Assembly: GCF_000208865.1 (NCBI RefSeq)
Contig: NC_018393.1
Span: 1,798,001-1,862,000 of the forward strand
Direction: 5' to 3'
Source of the DNA: Neospora caninum Liverpool
Taxonomy: Eukaryota; Apicomplexa; Conoidasida; Eucoccidiorida; Sarcocystidae
Length of the DNA stretch: 64,000 nt
The translations under genes and the position numbers were made by a program. The notes beneath the pieces were generated by a model, which was not told the DNA's origin, did no database searches, and saw nothing but the letters and a program-made list of their open reading frames with translations. Of the stretch, positions 25,314-38,120 are shown one piece after another. Each line of letters opens with the position of its first letter. Positions within the stretch are counted from its first letter, which is position 1.

Positions 25314-26755
25314 GTGAGCAAGAGTCGCTGCACGATGGAAAGATTTCCACCGCATCCGGTTTTGAGAACCCCTCGCAAAAGTGATTATTTGTATGTCTCC
25401 AGCGACATGGTCTCTCGGCGAAGCCCCATCCGCCCTACTCGGTGAGACGAAAGACGTCTCATACAAGCATGCACACTCAGGGGAGTGTCAGAAGGTCGCC
25501 GTTCCAGCGAAACGATTCGTATCGAAAAAAGGTTGGCAAAATGCTGTACGAAAGTTCAACCAGCTCTTCATGCCGCCGTCGCGGCTTCTGAAAATCGTCG
25601 GCGAGATAAAGATACATGTGCCCTTCCTCGTAGGGGACCGACGTGCAGCCGGAGGACTAGTATAACCGTCCTGAGTCAGGCTGAGAGTAGACCGTCCTGC
25701 TTTTTGCACGGAGCAGAGGCAGTCGATTACGAATCTGGGGAAAGGGGGCACGACAAAGCATCCTTTACTTTTTGCATTAGCAACGGAAACCGTGGTTCAA
25801 CCATACGCGCCGCTCCGACAACCAAAAGGCTGTCAAACCACGAGACACAGAGGCGGCCTTCAGAGACGTTTCTTGCCGGCACACACTGCCGTTTCTCTAG
25901 TGTGCAGACGCAGCGAGAAAATGCATCGTCATTACTCTCTAAAAAAGTTGTCAGAGGAACCATCAGGTAGTCAACGATTTGGGGAAAGGGAAATTTGAGC
26001 TCTGGAAGCTTCTGGTGCTTCATATACTTTGTAAGATCCAGCCTCTGAATCTACCACATCGCTTCCACTGTGCTCGTTTACGACTCGGGCCTCGTAGACC
26101 ATACGGGCGCTCCGGTTGCCCTATCTTCTGTGTTTTCGCATTTCAATTTTCGAAGTGGACGCCGGCCACGTGATTGTGATCATCAGTGCGTGTACCGTGC
26201 CGTCGATGTTTCCGTCAACTCTCTCAACTTGCGTTTCACGTCGTTTCCGCGGGAGAAACCAGCAGTGTGTCACTCAGAGCGCATCCGCGAAGCGGCTTGT
26301 AACTTCCCGTCGAACACGTCTCTCGAAAAATCAATTTCCGTAAAAACCTTTCCATTCCTAGGCGTAAACCCCTTCGTTATTTGGAAGGCGCAATTCCAGT
26401 TTCGCACCCAAATACCTTGTTTAAGAGTTCCTCTCAAAAAAGGAAAGGAACCGTCAATAGAGACCAGGAAACGGCGAGCGGACAACCAGTCTCAGGTCGC
26501 GTGTTACAGAGTGTGTACAACAGTCTGATTTACATCGGTCCACCACGTTAGCAACCTTCCGGTTGTGTGCGCAGTCTTGATGACCGGGAACGATTCCTAT
26601 GAAGAGATCAAAGGAAAACCGAGTGCCACCATCACCTCTGCGCGTTTCGCCATTTAACGACAGCCTTCAGGTAAAAGGCCGTAACAGTATGCTGGTGTCA
26701 CTCACTCGTTGGTGTGTACGCCGGTTCAAAGGGCTAGCGCATCTTTTCTCCTCCC

Positions 26756-26802
26756 AAACCCGTTGCTAAATCAGCCCTAAAACCCGTTGCAAAATCAGCC
26801 CT
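26756..26802. repeat. 23-base imperfect tandem duplication
   Basis: Two adjacent 23-base copies (26756-26778 and 26780-26802), separated by one base and differing at one position, each contain CCCGTTGC and ATCAGCCCT. They lie about 240 bases beyond the stop codon of AP2 gene 2, so probably in its 3' untranslated region. Confidence 0.85.
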
Positions 26803-27040
26803 CGCCTCTGTTCGCGTCCCTCGTTTGTATTCCACACGAAAAGAGCAAGCGCGTAACTGGTCAAACGCCGCCTGTAGGCGCAGCAGAAGTCCTCGGTGTC
26901 ACTACACCTCATCAGCTTGCACCAAATGGCTTTCCCCCGACCATCACGCTGACGAGCCATGTCTGCGCCAGGCCAGCGACAGCCACATCGTTTGCTCAGT
27001 CCGTACCCACTGTCTGGTTGACCACACTCAGCATGCCCGC

Positions 27041-30000
27041 TCAGAGCGTGGGAGTTCCCATTTCGAGACACGCTGAGAGACCTTCAGTTCCGTGTTTGCG
27101 TCTCTTGAACTCCACCGGCCCTCCCTCGCATGCTCGTTTCCTTGCTCCTGAATCGGCTCCGACGGCCTCGCCTCCTGCCTTGATTTCTCGGGAAATACTT
27201 TCACAAAGGCTGAGGTTTCTCGCCTCCGGTCCATCGCCTTTAGTGCCTTCTGTGTTTGTCTTTACACTCACCATCAGCTGATCTGCGCAACCACTGCCCG
27301 CCCTCTCGGCACGCGGCGACAGCACAGGCGAGGCAGCCTCGCGGTCCTCCGGCGGGAAGGAATCGAAATTGCTCCCTTTCGGACCTTGTGTGTCTTGCCT
27401 ACCGTGGTGCATGCCGTTAGGAAATTGCGAGATACGCCCGGCGGACGCACCGGCACCGTGGCCCGTCCGCAAGACTTCACTGTCACCCATTTTCGCTGCC
27501 GCCCTGGGGGCCCACTCGGCATTCCTCTCTAGTGCATTTCCAGGTTCTTCCTCTGCGTCTCCCTTGTCTGTTCGCTCGCTCGCTTCTGCCACGTGTCCCC
27601 TGTTCTTCGGATCCACTGCACGCCCCCAAAACGCACTCAACGAACTAAGGTCGCGCGGACTTTCCCCGTGGCTGTTTCCGCCGCAGGGCACGTCTGGGGT
27701 TCGCGGCCGTTCTGAATTGCCTGCCACTGCTGGGAGAGCATGAGACGGGGGAGCTGAAGGCAGCGTCTGTGCATCTTGCCCTACCGCTTTCTCATCGAAG
27801 CGAGCACACACTCCCGGAGAACGGACTCCTGTCAGATCTCCACCCGGACGCCAAACAGCCTCGCTTGACACGGCAAGAGACGATGTGCCTGGCGCGGCAC
27901 CTTCAACAAGCGAGGCAGCACACTCCTTCACGGTGTCTCGTTCGCTGGCGGAACACGACGAAACCGAATGCAACTTTTCTGTACCGGCCTGCGAGCCCGA
28001 CGTTGTATTCTCTGCCTTTGACGAACAGTCATCCGCCGAGGACTGCTTGCCATCCCCTGTAGCCGGTCTAACGGACCTTCCCGCGTCCCCTGACGCTTCG
28101 CTAACAGTACTGGAATTTGGCAGTCCTGCGGCGTCGATCTGCGCCCTGCTGGGAGTCATCCCGACGCCTTCTCCTACCTTGGCCATCGACTCGTTTGGCG
28201 GCGTCAAGCACAGCGCCTTTTGGTCATCGTTGGCCGGCCCCGGTCCAGCGGTCGCATCCCGAGACAAGATAGGCGTGGCGAGTGTAGCATCAGGAGATAC
28301 AAGCAGAGACGATGCCGGAGAAGAGCTAGAGGAAGCCCGCGGCGGCGAACGGCAGGGGGTGGGACACGCAGTGACGGGGGAGGCTGTCAGCGGGACGGGA
28401 AGGCGTGAATCGGCTGTAGGCTGCGCATCAGTTGAAAACGGCTGTAGAGAGCCAGAAACAGCCGACGCAGATTCACGAAGTAGAACGGAAGAGTCAAGAG
28501 CCGAGTCACCTCCAAACACCCTGGGGGCGGCGCAGACGGAGGTCGCACCAGGCGTTCCTTCGCGGGGACTGTTGAGCACTGGACCTGCGACTGACGATTC
28601 TGTTTGTTCGAGCATTTTCACCTCTCCATCTTTCTCCCCGTCATCACACAGTTCGGGTCTCCGCTGGATCCCCGCAACCGACGCGATGACAACAGAACTT
28701 ACGGACGCCTCGTTGTTTGGCGCAGGCAGACTTCCTTCAGCTTGTCCTTTCTCTTTTACTTCCAGTTCGGCAATTGCTCCGTCTTTGACGTGAGTATGTT
28801 GATCGTTTGTCACACTCGTGTTCGTCCTGTTCTCCTCCCTGTCCCCCACTACAGCCGTCGCGCCGTTTTGCCGCACACCTGAAGGCGCAAATGCGGAAGA
28901 TGAAGCAGCTGCAGAACACGACGAAGAGCACGAACCCGAGGACGCGGCCAGGGGCAACGAATCCGCCTCAGCTCCGTTCGCTTCCACACCGGAGCCTGGA
29001 CATCGCGCAGCGCGCGAAACGGCAGAGAGAGGTCGGGAGCAGATATCACCTTCACCACCCTTTGCGGAATCTGCTTTCTTGTCTTTGTCGTTGCCCTCGC
29101 GTCCTTCGTCTGCCTCGCATGCGTTCTCCGCTTTTTGCCTCGGCGACGAGGTACGCACCGGCTGTGCAGGCGGGGCAGCGTCAACAGCCTTTCGGACAAT
29201 ATCCAGGAGAGCTGAAGGGTTCGCCTTCACACCCGCGTCGAAATCAACGATCTCCGCGCATGTTGGATTGTCATGCAAGCCCAACTGGACTCGCTTCGCC
29301 TCGTACCTGAAGGGAATTGCATGCATACACGTGAGATGGCAAACTTGCATTTGCCTATGATGTACACAGTACCTCGGGTATATATATATATATATAATAC
29401 AACAGTACATGCATATGGATACGCTTGAGGAGTCCATTACAGTTAGAGGCTCGAGGCGGTTCCCGCCTCGTGGCACCGGTAGGCATCTGGGTTCACAAAA
29501 TACTATGTTGCCTTAAGCTGTGAACATCGCATATGAAAAACAGCCACTTTCGGGATACCATCCGCTTGAGAAAGTGGAACACGCCGGAAGGTAGCTGCCA
29601 CGCGACGCCGTTTTCACAACGAGGCAGATAGCGGTTCTTCAGTGTGGTGTACAGTCCAACCAGGTGCGCCCGAACATTATCTTGAATGTCCAGTTTGCGA
29701 AAACGAACGTTGATTCATGGACCTCACATGCGCAGCATCACACATCTGTTGAATCCTAAATTCCTGCGAAGGGCGTGCCGCTATAGTCCCCCGTCTCGGT
29801 GCACGTCCATGTTCATGAGGACAAATCTATCCACCGGAAGCGACAGACGCACCGCCACTTTCGAATCCAGAATTTCGTTTCTTACCAGTCCATAGCCTTT
29901 TCGTGGGCGCCCTCGAAACCAAATTTTTTCACCGAGAATGAGGCGCGATGGCGGCCGTTGTGTCGCGTGACGCACACGGACCACTTCCCACTCTTGCAGT

Positions 30001-33000
30001 CATACACGACGCCCGGTGGCCGACGAGTCAACTGAGAAACGAATTGAGATACACGAAACAAAATATCTTTCATGACCGTTCTTCTGCCTTCGGTCGGCGC
30101 ACTCGGTACCAGCACTGACACACGCCCGGCGGTGGCACCAGCGGGATCGGAATCCCTATCGTATGGCGGTGGTGGGTAAGGGGGAGCAGTGGCATATCGA
30201 ACCTCGTTGCTTTCTGTCCCTCTGCTAATCGAACAACCCCGACCAGGTCATACCGCTAGTTCTGTTGCATACATGCAACCGATCATAAACACTCCGTTCC
30301 AGTCCTCCACACGACCGCCTGTTGTTTACTGGTTCACGAATCCTTGTAATAAACACATGACTTTTTTAGAACCGTCGCCGGTGAAGACCCGCAAACGCCC
30401 TGAGCGTCCTGGTGTCGCGAGGCTTGCTGTCTGTGTCTCTCCTCCGTCCACAGTTTCTTTGTCGCTCCTCAGCGAACAACTTCTGGACCGCCACTCTGGA
30501 TACTCCTCCGTTGGAGGGGTGCTTCAAGCTTACTCGACAGACGGTTTGAACGGCTTGCCGATGAGCTTCTCTCACGCCTAGAAGGGCACACTCGCATCGG
30601 CGCCTCTGCACGAGGCCGTCCTTCATCCGCCACAGCGAAAAAAAGCAGTGCTCCTCTTTGTCGTACACCACCGCCGGGAAAGACGGCAGGAAAGACAGCA
30701 GCGCCTCCGTTGCATCCCGGTCCAGCGGAGGGTCTTCTGGCGGAATCGGCGTGGCCCACCAGCCGTTCCGGAAGAGTTGAAACAGCGGGAAGGGAGAGCG
30801 AGACGTCGCGTCCGACGTTGAACCGGCCCCCGCGTCTTTGGTTCCTCTTTCCTCGTCTGCCCCACATGCATCCACTTTCTGGGTCGTGCTGCCGGGCGGC
30901 CTGCACAGCGCGTCCCCCTCGGACCCTACAGTTGACGTCGAGGGAGCTCCTGGCACAGCGAGCTCGCCTTGCCTCTCACTGCCAGCCTGGCTTCGCCGCT
31001 CACAGAAAGCAACCGAACGAGCGGCAGAAAGGACTCCTGGGCCCGCTGACGCAGCCGGAGCCCCAGCGACCGCCGAAATAGCGCGACCGACAGGTGCGGT
31101 CCCTTGGCCACCAGATAAAGACGCGCGTGAGTCCGATCCTGTCGACTGAGCCGCTTCGCTTGGCTCGCGACCAGCGCCGACCGCCCCTGGCGCACCCGCC
31201 GCAGTCGCTGGCGCAGGGAATCGGAGAAACGGGACGTTCAGCGGGCCACATTTCAGGCCGCCAAACGGCGTCCGTCCAACAGCTGTACTGCTCACACTGG
31301 CGCCGGCGCCTGGCGTCGTTCCTGAGGGGAGCGAATACGAGAGGAAGAGCTGACCGGAAGGCGTCACCTGCGTACGGAGCGGCGAGGACGCGTTCGCACC
31401 TCCAGACGCTCCAGACAGATTCTGAAGGAGAAAGCCTGGGGCAGGGAGGACGCCGAAACCGGTGGCCCCCTGTGACTGCGCAGAGCCAAAGACACTAGAC
31501 GTAGGGTCGCCGGCGGATGAAGGCAACGGAAACGCGGCGGAAGCATTGGCAGGAGCCTGGCCATTCCCCGAGCACGCCAGCTGGGAAAGAGAAACGTTTC
31601 CTCCTCCCGTCACGAGCAGGGGCGAAGGCACACCTCCTGTCGCGTGTGACAGCAACGCGGAAGATGAAGGAAGAGAAAGATTCGTGAAGAGGGCCAAGTT
31701 GCTCGGGTGGATCTGCAGCTGGGAAAGCTGGAGAGGTGTCAACGAAATGGCGACTGGCAGAGAGGACGGACACGAGGGCAGCACCCCACAAGAAGAGGAG
31801 AAAAGCGGAACGCCCTGCTTGTTTCCGGTTCCTTCCCCAGGAGTGCCCGAGACAGCCCCCGCACTGCCCGATGGCCTATGATCCTTCTCGTTGCCGCCCT
31901 GGCCCACGGACGACTGTACACCGTCTCCAGCGGGAGGCGCTCGCGTTTCCTGAGAGGCGACGGCACTTCCTGACTGGGCAGCGGGGGCAGCGGCAGACGC
32001 CGACGCACTCACACGCCCACTGCCGCGCTTGGCATGCATTGGCGGCACGGACGTCGCCTCCAGCGACACCGGAAAGACCGTCCCCTGTCCGGTCGCTTCT
32101 GTCGGGCTGAAGGGCGCATGCACGCCCGATGACGGGCAAGTCGCAGACCCCGCAAGAGAAGAGGGGTGAAGCGAGGCGTGCGAGCGCGGCTGAGATGATC
32201 CCCGCCGCCGCATCGCCTGGGGCTGCTCCGCCCCTGAGACCGCATACGGCGCCCCATTTGCGCGGAGACAAGTTGGACTGGGACTGGAGACGCACGCTGA
32301 TGCGATGGTTCCCGGTCCTCCGCCTGGGCTCACCACATTCAGAGTCAGCAACCCAATCGCTTGAGAAAGGTATGGCTGCTGATCTTGAAACATGCGGCAG
32401 ACAGACGCGTTCGCAGAACCGGACGACCCCTCGCCTTGACCGCAAGATGTGAGGGACGAAGGACGGGAGGAGGACACAGAAGCCTCCATCGGACCGCCGA
32501 TGCATTGTTTTCCCTCTCCCCCTGGAAGGAACATACCTTCCGAGACTCGGGTCTTGTCTGCCATTTGGCCGGAAGATGGCGTCGCTGCCGCATCCGTTGC
32601 GCCGCATACCGGTGGAAAGCTAGACGCTGCGTCTGTGGCTGATGCCTGAAGAGAGGGAGGGATCGTTCTCCCTTCGTGGGCAACTTCACCTGACGGGTGC
32701 ATCTCCGCTGAAGTAGCGCCCGGATCAACCCCTGCCTGAGTCGCCGGTGCCGCCCCCCGTGTTGTCATTTTTCCGCTGCGTGGCGGCGCTCCTGCTGGTA
32801 CCACCACCGACAGGCCCACGACTGGGCGATGGGCCGAAGGCAGCTCGGAGGTCCCCTGAGAAGGCGCAGCTGCGTTGCCCACCTCGCTAGCGCCGAGAGC
32901 TCCGGTGCCGTCTTGGCGGGGATTTGACGACGGCGAACGATGCATTTGAGGCGGGGACGAAACACCAGACGACGACTGCAGTGTCTGACCTACGGGGGAG

Positions 33001-36000
33001 ACAAGGAGCGAGACTGAGACAGCGGAAGCAGGTGAAGCCGGCACCTCCCCAAACGAGATCTGAACATCGTGCTGAAGACAGAGCGGCTGTCCCCCTGGAA
33101 GCTCTTCCCCTCTCCAGTCACGTTTGCCTGTTAACCCGCCAGGGCACAGGAAGAACCGAAGTCCGTGATCTGGATGAGACAGCGCAGAGGCACCTGATCG
33201 GGAGAAGCTTTGCTTGCCGTGCGGCTGAGGGAAAAAGCCGCTCAAGCGAGAAGACAGAGAAGCGGTCACTGCCCCTGAACCGCGCCCTGCAACTGGCGCG
33301 ACACACCGCCTCTCTGTCTCTCCTAAACTTCCTGAGCGCAAACGAGAGAGGGGCGGTCCCAGACGCTCGGCAGCAAAGGCCGACAACGACAGGCCCCGGG
33401 TCGGCTGTACGCCACGGACCTTGTCCACCGACGACGCATCCTGAGGCGATTCGAAAAGACCCTCTGGAAGGGCCGGTGTCATACAAAGGTCGTGTGCCTG
33501 TTTGGAAGACATAAAGAGACTGTCTAAGGCCTGGTAGACGTCCTCCAGAGCACGCCCCAGACACGGCGGCCCATTTTGCTTCACGAGCTCCGTGATTGGA
33601 CTTCCCTCCCGTTCTCTGTCGCTTTGCAGCGGGGAGAAGGCAGAACAGCGTTGACCTTCGACGCCTTCACCTGAAAATGGAGAGAGCCCGACGACGTCGT
33701 CATCACTGGGCGAGGGCGGCGGGGAGCGGTCACTACGCGCATGCCTTCGCCCGGAGGCAGACGCTGACTCCCCTGCGTGTCTTTTGCTTCCCCCGTTCGA
33801 CTGTCTCCCGGCAGCAGCTTCTCCATGCTGCCCGCGTTCGGTGTCCACCGGACCCTCGTTTTCTCTCTGCTCTTCCTCGGCCTCTCTGGCAGATGAAAGA
33901 TTCTTCAAGAGAACCCACTCTGCAAGGTGTGGCACGGCTGGCGTGTGAGCGAGCGGCAGGCCCAGACGACTGAAAAGGGGCTCGAAAATCTGTCGATACG
34001 GAACAAGATCGCTGTCGCTCTTTGCGTTCTGAATCTGAAAAATATGGAATGAGAACGCGTGCGACCGTCTCGGCGAGCGCCAGAAAGACGCACGGAGTTT
34101 TACCAACCCCGTGAGCAGTTGGATGTACATTTCGGCTTGCTGGGTGACTGTGCAGGGAAACGGAGAGGCGCGAGGTCGAAAGAATTCAAATGCACTGGTC
34201 AAATCGTTTAGCCTGGCTTCGCCCTCCCCCCCACGCACCCTCTGGGAAAACGCAGAGCCCAATGGACAGGGGAAAACGGAAGCGTCTTCTGTTGCAGAGG
34301 AATTAAACCGCAAACGTGATTTAGCTTGCTCCGCTCCGCCAGCACCACCCCCACAAACCGCATCCGCAGCAGCGCTGACTTCCCCTGTGTGCTGTGCGTC
34401 TGCGAGAGACGCCGGCGCCGATGACTCCGAAGGGCCGATTCTGCTTGCCCGAGAGACAGGAGAAAACGGGGAAGACGAAACGGAGTTTGCCGCGTCTGAC
34501 GGGCGGCCCAATGCCTTCTGCGTTCGAGGCGGGGAGCGAAGATCAGATGCAACGGATGAGAAGTTACGGCCCAACGGAACCGACACGCCTGTATAAGGCG
34601 CCTCTCCAGAAGGCTCAGCTGGTCTGTCCCCATCTCTCCCGTTGCGAGCTACGTCGTGTCGAGGAACGGCACCATTGTCGTGCGTTGAGGGTTGCCCATG
34701 TACAGTCAACGCGTCTAACGCCACGGGCAACATCGCTCCAGACGGCTCGCCACCGGGCGGCGGCTTGAACGGCAAAGACACCCCAGGCTCACACGCCCAC
34801 TGTCGGCCTGGCGAGGATTTGGAAACGCAAGTGAAAGGCTGCGACGCGGACGAGCACGCGATGGCAACGGCCTGACAGGGCGACGAAGACGAGGCAGGAG
34901 ACACCTGCAGCGAGGCGCACACCTGATCCGCGCAGTGACGAGCGGACTCCTCTGTGTTCGAGCCTGCAGAGGCCTGGGGAATGGCACACGACGAGGGAGG
35001 AAGCGACATGGACTGAGGAGACGACGGAGATTCACCACCGGTCCCGTCCTGCAAACAGCCTGTTTCCTGACAGCCGCCCGAAACCGGAGACGGCCCGGGG
35101 CGTGTCTCAATACCGTCTCGCTGACGTGGCGAACACGGAGCACATGTAAGGAAGGGAGAGGAATTGGGGGACAGAACCCGTTCACATCCAGCGTCGCGAG
35201 CAAGTACGCTGTCCGCCGAATCAGGGCTAGCGAGGAGCGAAGAACTAAGGACAGTCCCCTGGGGCTCGGAGACAGATGCCGACGTGTGCGTGTCTTGAGC
35301 ACCGACGGACGAGGCTGGAGAGGCTTGACAGGGAGTGACCGCAGAGAGTGAACGGGGCGGGGGGGAGCAGAGGGCCACAGGCGACGAGGACAGAGAAGCC
35401 GAAGGCGAACAAGACGGAAGGGAAGACGAACACGGTGCAGAAAACGGGGACGAGGCGGCCGTCAACTCAGTGCATGAAGACGGTGACGGAGTTGAACACG
35501 AAACCGGTTGCGTGCATTGGGCGCCAGACACACTCGAGAAGGGAGCGCCGGGATCCGAAGGATGTGGCGGGGGTCGTGGCGATGAGTCCCACGACGCACC
35601 GTTCCCAAAGAATACCTCCCTGCCTCCGTCATTCATCTGCAAAAACGTGAGACAGAAAACGCCGCGATGTCCGTATCTAGCAGCCCAGCGAGATGCACGA
35701 AATCCGTCGTCCTCGTGGAAACACAAGGTAACTCGGAATCCCGTCGCTGGGCAGTAATCTCCACGGTTTCCTTCGCAAAGAACAACTGTGTGTGTTGACC
35801 ATAATGTGCAATGAAGCAACCGCGGTCTGATCGTGTGGCTCGCGTTGTGACAAGAGACTCCACGATTCTGAGGGAGGTTTGCGTCTCCGCAGCGCGACAC
35901 GCTGACGCCACTCCCAGCCGTTCCACAGACATATCCGAGGTCACGGGACTTACAGGTGGAGCAGAGTCCAGTTTGGGACAGCTCGAGATGGCCGTTGGAA

Positions 36001-36313
36001 GAACACGTGGCCGTTTCTCTCGTGCCTTAGAAACCAACGCAGCATTCTCGTCTTGTTCGCCCGCCTCGAAATCGAGGCAGGGCATACTCATCCTCCCCGG
36101 GCCTTCTTCTCGCTTTGATTTCGCGCTAGCAGACAATTCAGAGCCGGGCGCCTCTGTCGGGGATGCCGAGCGGCAAGGAAGATCGCCGAGGAAAATGCAG
36201 GAACTCGGTGTCTCCTCAGAGCGCGCCGGCTCCCTCCCACACAAACGCCCGCCGCTGCCGGCGCCTCCCTGGGCAGAGCTCGCCACAACTTGTGGCTTTT
36301 TCACGAGCAGCAT
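27041..36313 (-). CDS. Giant ApiAP2 transcription factor, four-exon model
   Basis: Predicted nuclear DNA-binding regulator of the ApiAP2 family, about 2,681 residues. Exons: 36313-35954, 35636-30534, 30202-29886 and 29306-27041. The donors are GTAAGT, GTAAGC and GTAAGA, and phases agree at each junction (0, 0, 2). The acceptor at 30202 is chosen because it is the only phase-matched one in the open frame; its pyrimidine tract is weak. The 5.1-kb second exon is Ser/Pro/Gly-rich with a structured block near TQQAEMYIQLLTGLVKLRAS. It ends in a divergent AP2-like segment. Exon 3 holds the canonical AP2 domain, whose last helix continues into exon 4. The C terminus has basic clusters (GARKRACEGG, FKRRKHG) that look like a nuclear-localisation signal. 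An internal GTGAGT at about 27270 could shorten the last exon, but the read-through stop is preferred. Confidence 0.87.
29280..30025 (-). other. Canonical AP2 domain (gene 2), last helix across an intron
   Basis: Exon 3 reads RRPPGVVYDCKSGKWSVCVT, then NGRHRASFSVKKFGFEGAHE and KAMDW. Exon 4 begins YEAKRVQL. This matches the ApiAP2 consensus closely: GV-x-Y-x(5)-W, then R-x-S-F-S-V-K-K-F-G-F-E-x-A. The intron 29307-29885 splits a tryptophan codon in the final helix. The intron carries an (AT)n run at about 29377-29396. Confidence 0.93.
30534..30690 (-). other. Divergent AP2-like segment (gene 2)
   Basis: The end of the large exon reads FPAVVYDKEEHCFFSLWRMK, then RRRCECALLGVREAHRQAVQ and TVCR at the splice donor. 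The order Y-D-K, central W, basic turn, L-G-x-R-E-A and A-V-Q is that of an AP2 domain, but the glycine and some aromatic positions are lost. It sits upstream of the canonical domain, so the protein may bind with two AP2 units or use this one for pairing. Confidence 0.65.
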
Positions 36314-38031
36314 TTCGCGGGGAAAATTCAGCGAGAGACAGTTGCGGAGACGACAGCAGATCCGAAGCAAGATTTGCGACTGAAGCGCGACGCTAGAGCG
36401 AATTCGGGTCGAAGGGGAGCTGAACCTGGTGAAGACAAAGAAGTTCTGCCGAGACGGGAACTAGATAGGAAACCCACTGAACCCGAGAAAGGACGATTTG
36501 CGGGGGCCCTTAAGGCAACCTCTGCAGCTTATGAAGTGGCGACACGCATTGGCAGGCACTCGGTCTGGTGCAGCAACGCATGCCTGGTTCTGACATCATC
36601 CACGGCGCTGACGGAGAAACGCCCGGCACTGCGAGGGAATTCGGGAACGACAAGGGAATCGGGAATCCTTCGCCCTAGAGAGGTGGCGAGACGGCTGGCG
36701 AAACTCTTGTTTCTCCATTCACGAAAAGCGCCTCTTGTTGAAAGACGATCCTGGTGAAAACGGAACACAGGCGGCAAAAAGTCTGTGGAACGCAAAACGC
36801 GCATACACACAAAACCAGGTGGTACTCAGCAACAGGTTAGACTTGAAAGACGCACTTGGAATCGCGATGCCACTCTATTACCTGATGCACAGGCGTTCAC
36901 AGCACACTCCCGTGCACGGGAAGCACGCACACGTGAAAATACATTCAGTGTACGTGAGAACCCGGTTGCATGCGTGTGCAGATGCAGTGTGTATATTAAA
37001 ACCAGGCAAGAGCCGACGACTCTCCATATTCGCTTTCGCGGCAAACACTTCAATGCAAATAAGTTGAAAGACGTACAGAGATTCGTACTCCGCTGCTACC
37101 TCACGGCATTTACTACGAGCACCCCCAAAGAAAGGAAAGTCAAAGAGCTGTCAAGATGAGCTGTGCGGGAAAACCGTTCAGGAAAAAGCATAGGAGGCAA
37201 TACTGCCGATAGTACTGTCTTTACACGACTATCGTTACATCGTCCAGTGACGCATACGTCTCCGCCACGCCACACCGCACGGGCGCCGGACATCCCAGAG
37301 AGGAAAGAAAGGGGAAAAAAGGCCAGCCGTCCTGCCTTTGTTGACGTTGAGGAAGGAGTGGTCAACGCAGGAGAAAAAATAGTGACCAGAGATCCTGCAA
37401 GGCTGTCTTTTCTCTGAGGAGACACACGTATTCCGACGACGCTTCGCGGCAAACGTTGCCGATGAAAGCACAGGTAATCACAACAAAATTGGCGGGGCTC
37501 CAGCACAACTAAGGCGAAAATACTCGTTGCAAGAATGAAAGGCTGGTAAAAAGAGAGACTTACCAAGAGTTTTCACCCCAAAGAAGGGAATATGTGAAGA
37601 TGAATGAGGCGTCGGGGCGAACAGTTTCTCTGCAGTCCACGAAGACGACTCCGAAGACAAGTGGGAAATAGTAGAATCATCTTTCAAGCATCTCGGGCGG
37701 ACGATGTACACGATAGAAATTCAGTAACACACCCGTATCAGTGCCACAACAGCAAACGACTGAAGAAACGTGGGGTAGTGTCTCGGTAAAATCCAGTGGG
37801 ATTTTCTGTTGCCATTCGGATCGCAGTTGGCGACGAGACGCGCCAACGGGAAACCGAAAATGGAAAACCGCGCTCAGCTGCTCGTTCTTCCCTTGTTGAC
37901 CTCTCCCGGCCGGGTTGTTCCCATCACTTGTTAACCCTCAGACGTCGCAGGATCGTATACTAAATCGATTTCAAGGTGGGCGACAAAATTTTGTCACGAT
38001 CCTCGCAACAAAATTTTGAAAGACCGTCCGG
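36314..38031. other. Upstream region of AP2 gene 2; no supported gene
   Basis: Open frames here are short and lack ATG starts with protein-like composition. The region probably holds the leader and promoter of the minus-strand AP2 gene starting at 36313. Near the right end there are two AT-rich palindromes, listed separately. Confidence 0.5.
37983..38018. repeat. Paired AT-rich palindromes
   Basis: ACAAAATTTTGT at 37983-37994 is a perfect 12-base palindrome, and CAAAATTTTG at 38009-38018 repeats its core. Centre-to-centre distance is about 25 bases. They sit about 15-50 bases before the ATG of the possible signal-peptide exon at 38032, a position suited to promoter or leader elements. Confidence 0.5.
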
Positions 38032-38120
38032 ATGGGACACTCCACCTGGTTTAATCATTTGCTTCTCGCGGCATGTTCGCTGAGCGTCTTTGCTGTCTCC
38101 GCGGAACAACAGAAGCTACA
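38032..38120 (+). CDS. Possible first exon with signal peptide, unknown gene
   Basis: From ATG at 38032 the frame reads MGHSTWFNHLLLAACSLSVF then AVSAEQQKLQ, a textbook signal peptide with a likely cleavage after AVSA. A candidate donor CAG|GTGGCA follows the Q codon at about 38121. Downstream, an acceptor near 38437 and a strong donor GAGCAA|GTAAGT near 38515 suggest a second exon. A further exon-like frame (LALVERLVHGTGVDRLAAST) runs to a donor at CATCAG|GTGAAC near 38693. I could not join these in one frame with certainty, so only the first exon is called. The product would enter the secretory pathway. Confidence 0.3.

Larger units (their letters stand above)
23653..27040. other. Intergenic region between SFT2 and AP2 gene 2
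   Basis: This stretch has no confidently supported gene. It holds a mitochondrial-DNA insertion near 24.78-24.95 kb, a possible short secreted ORF at 25085-25313, and a 23-base tandem duplication at 26756-26802. The 237-codon open frame at 24096-24809 starts at a non-ATG codon inside the mitochondrial insertion and resembles nothing I know. The SFT2 promoter and leader should lie just right of 23652. Confidence 0.5.

Noticed and set aside
27255..27275. Strong splice donor (ATG|GTGAGT) inside the last exon of AP2 gene 2
   Set aside because: Using it would drop the basic nuclear-localisation-like C terminus, and no convincing downstream exon was found. Kept as a possible minor isoform.
27885..28793. 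302-codon plus-strand frame
   Set aside because: It is antisense to the last exon of AP2 gene 2; Ser/Ala/Asp bias mirrors the real frame.
35633..35953. Continuation of the first exon of AP2 gene 2 beyond 35954
   Set aside because: A consensus donor GTAAGT at 35953 and a phase-0 acceptor before 35636 show this is an intron, although it stays open.
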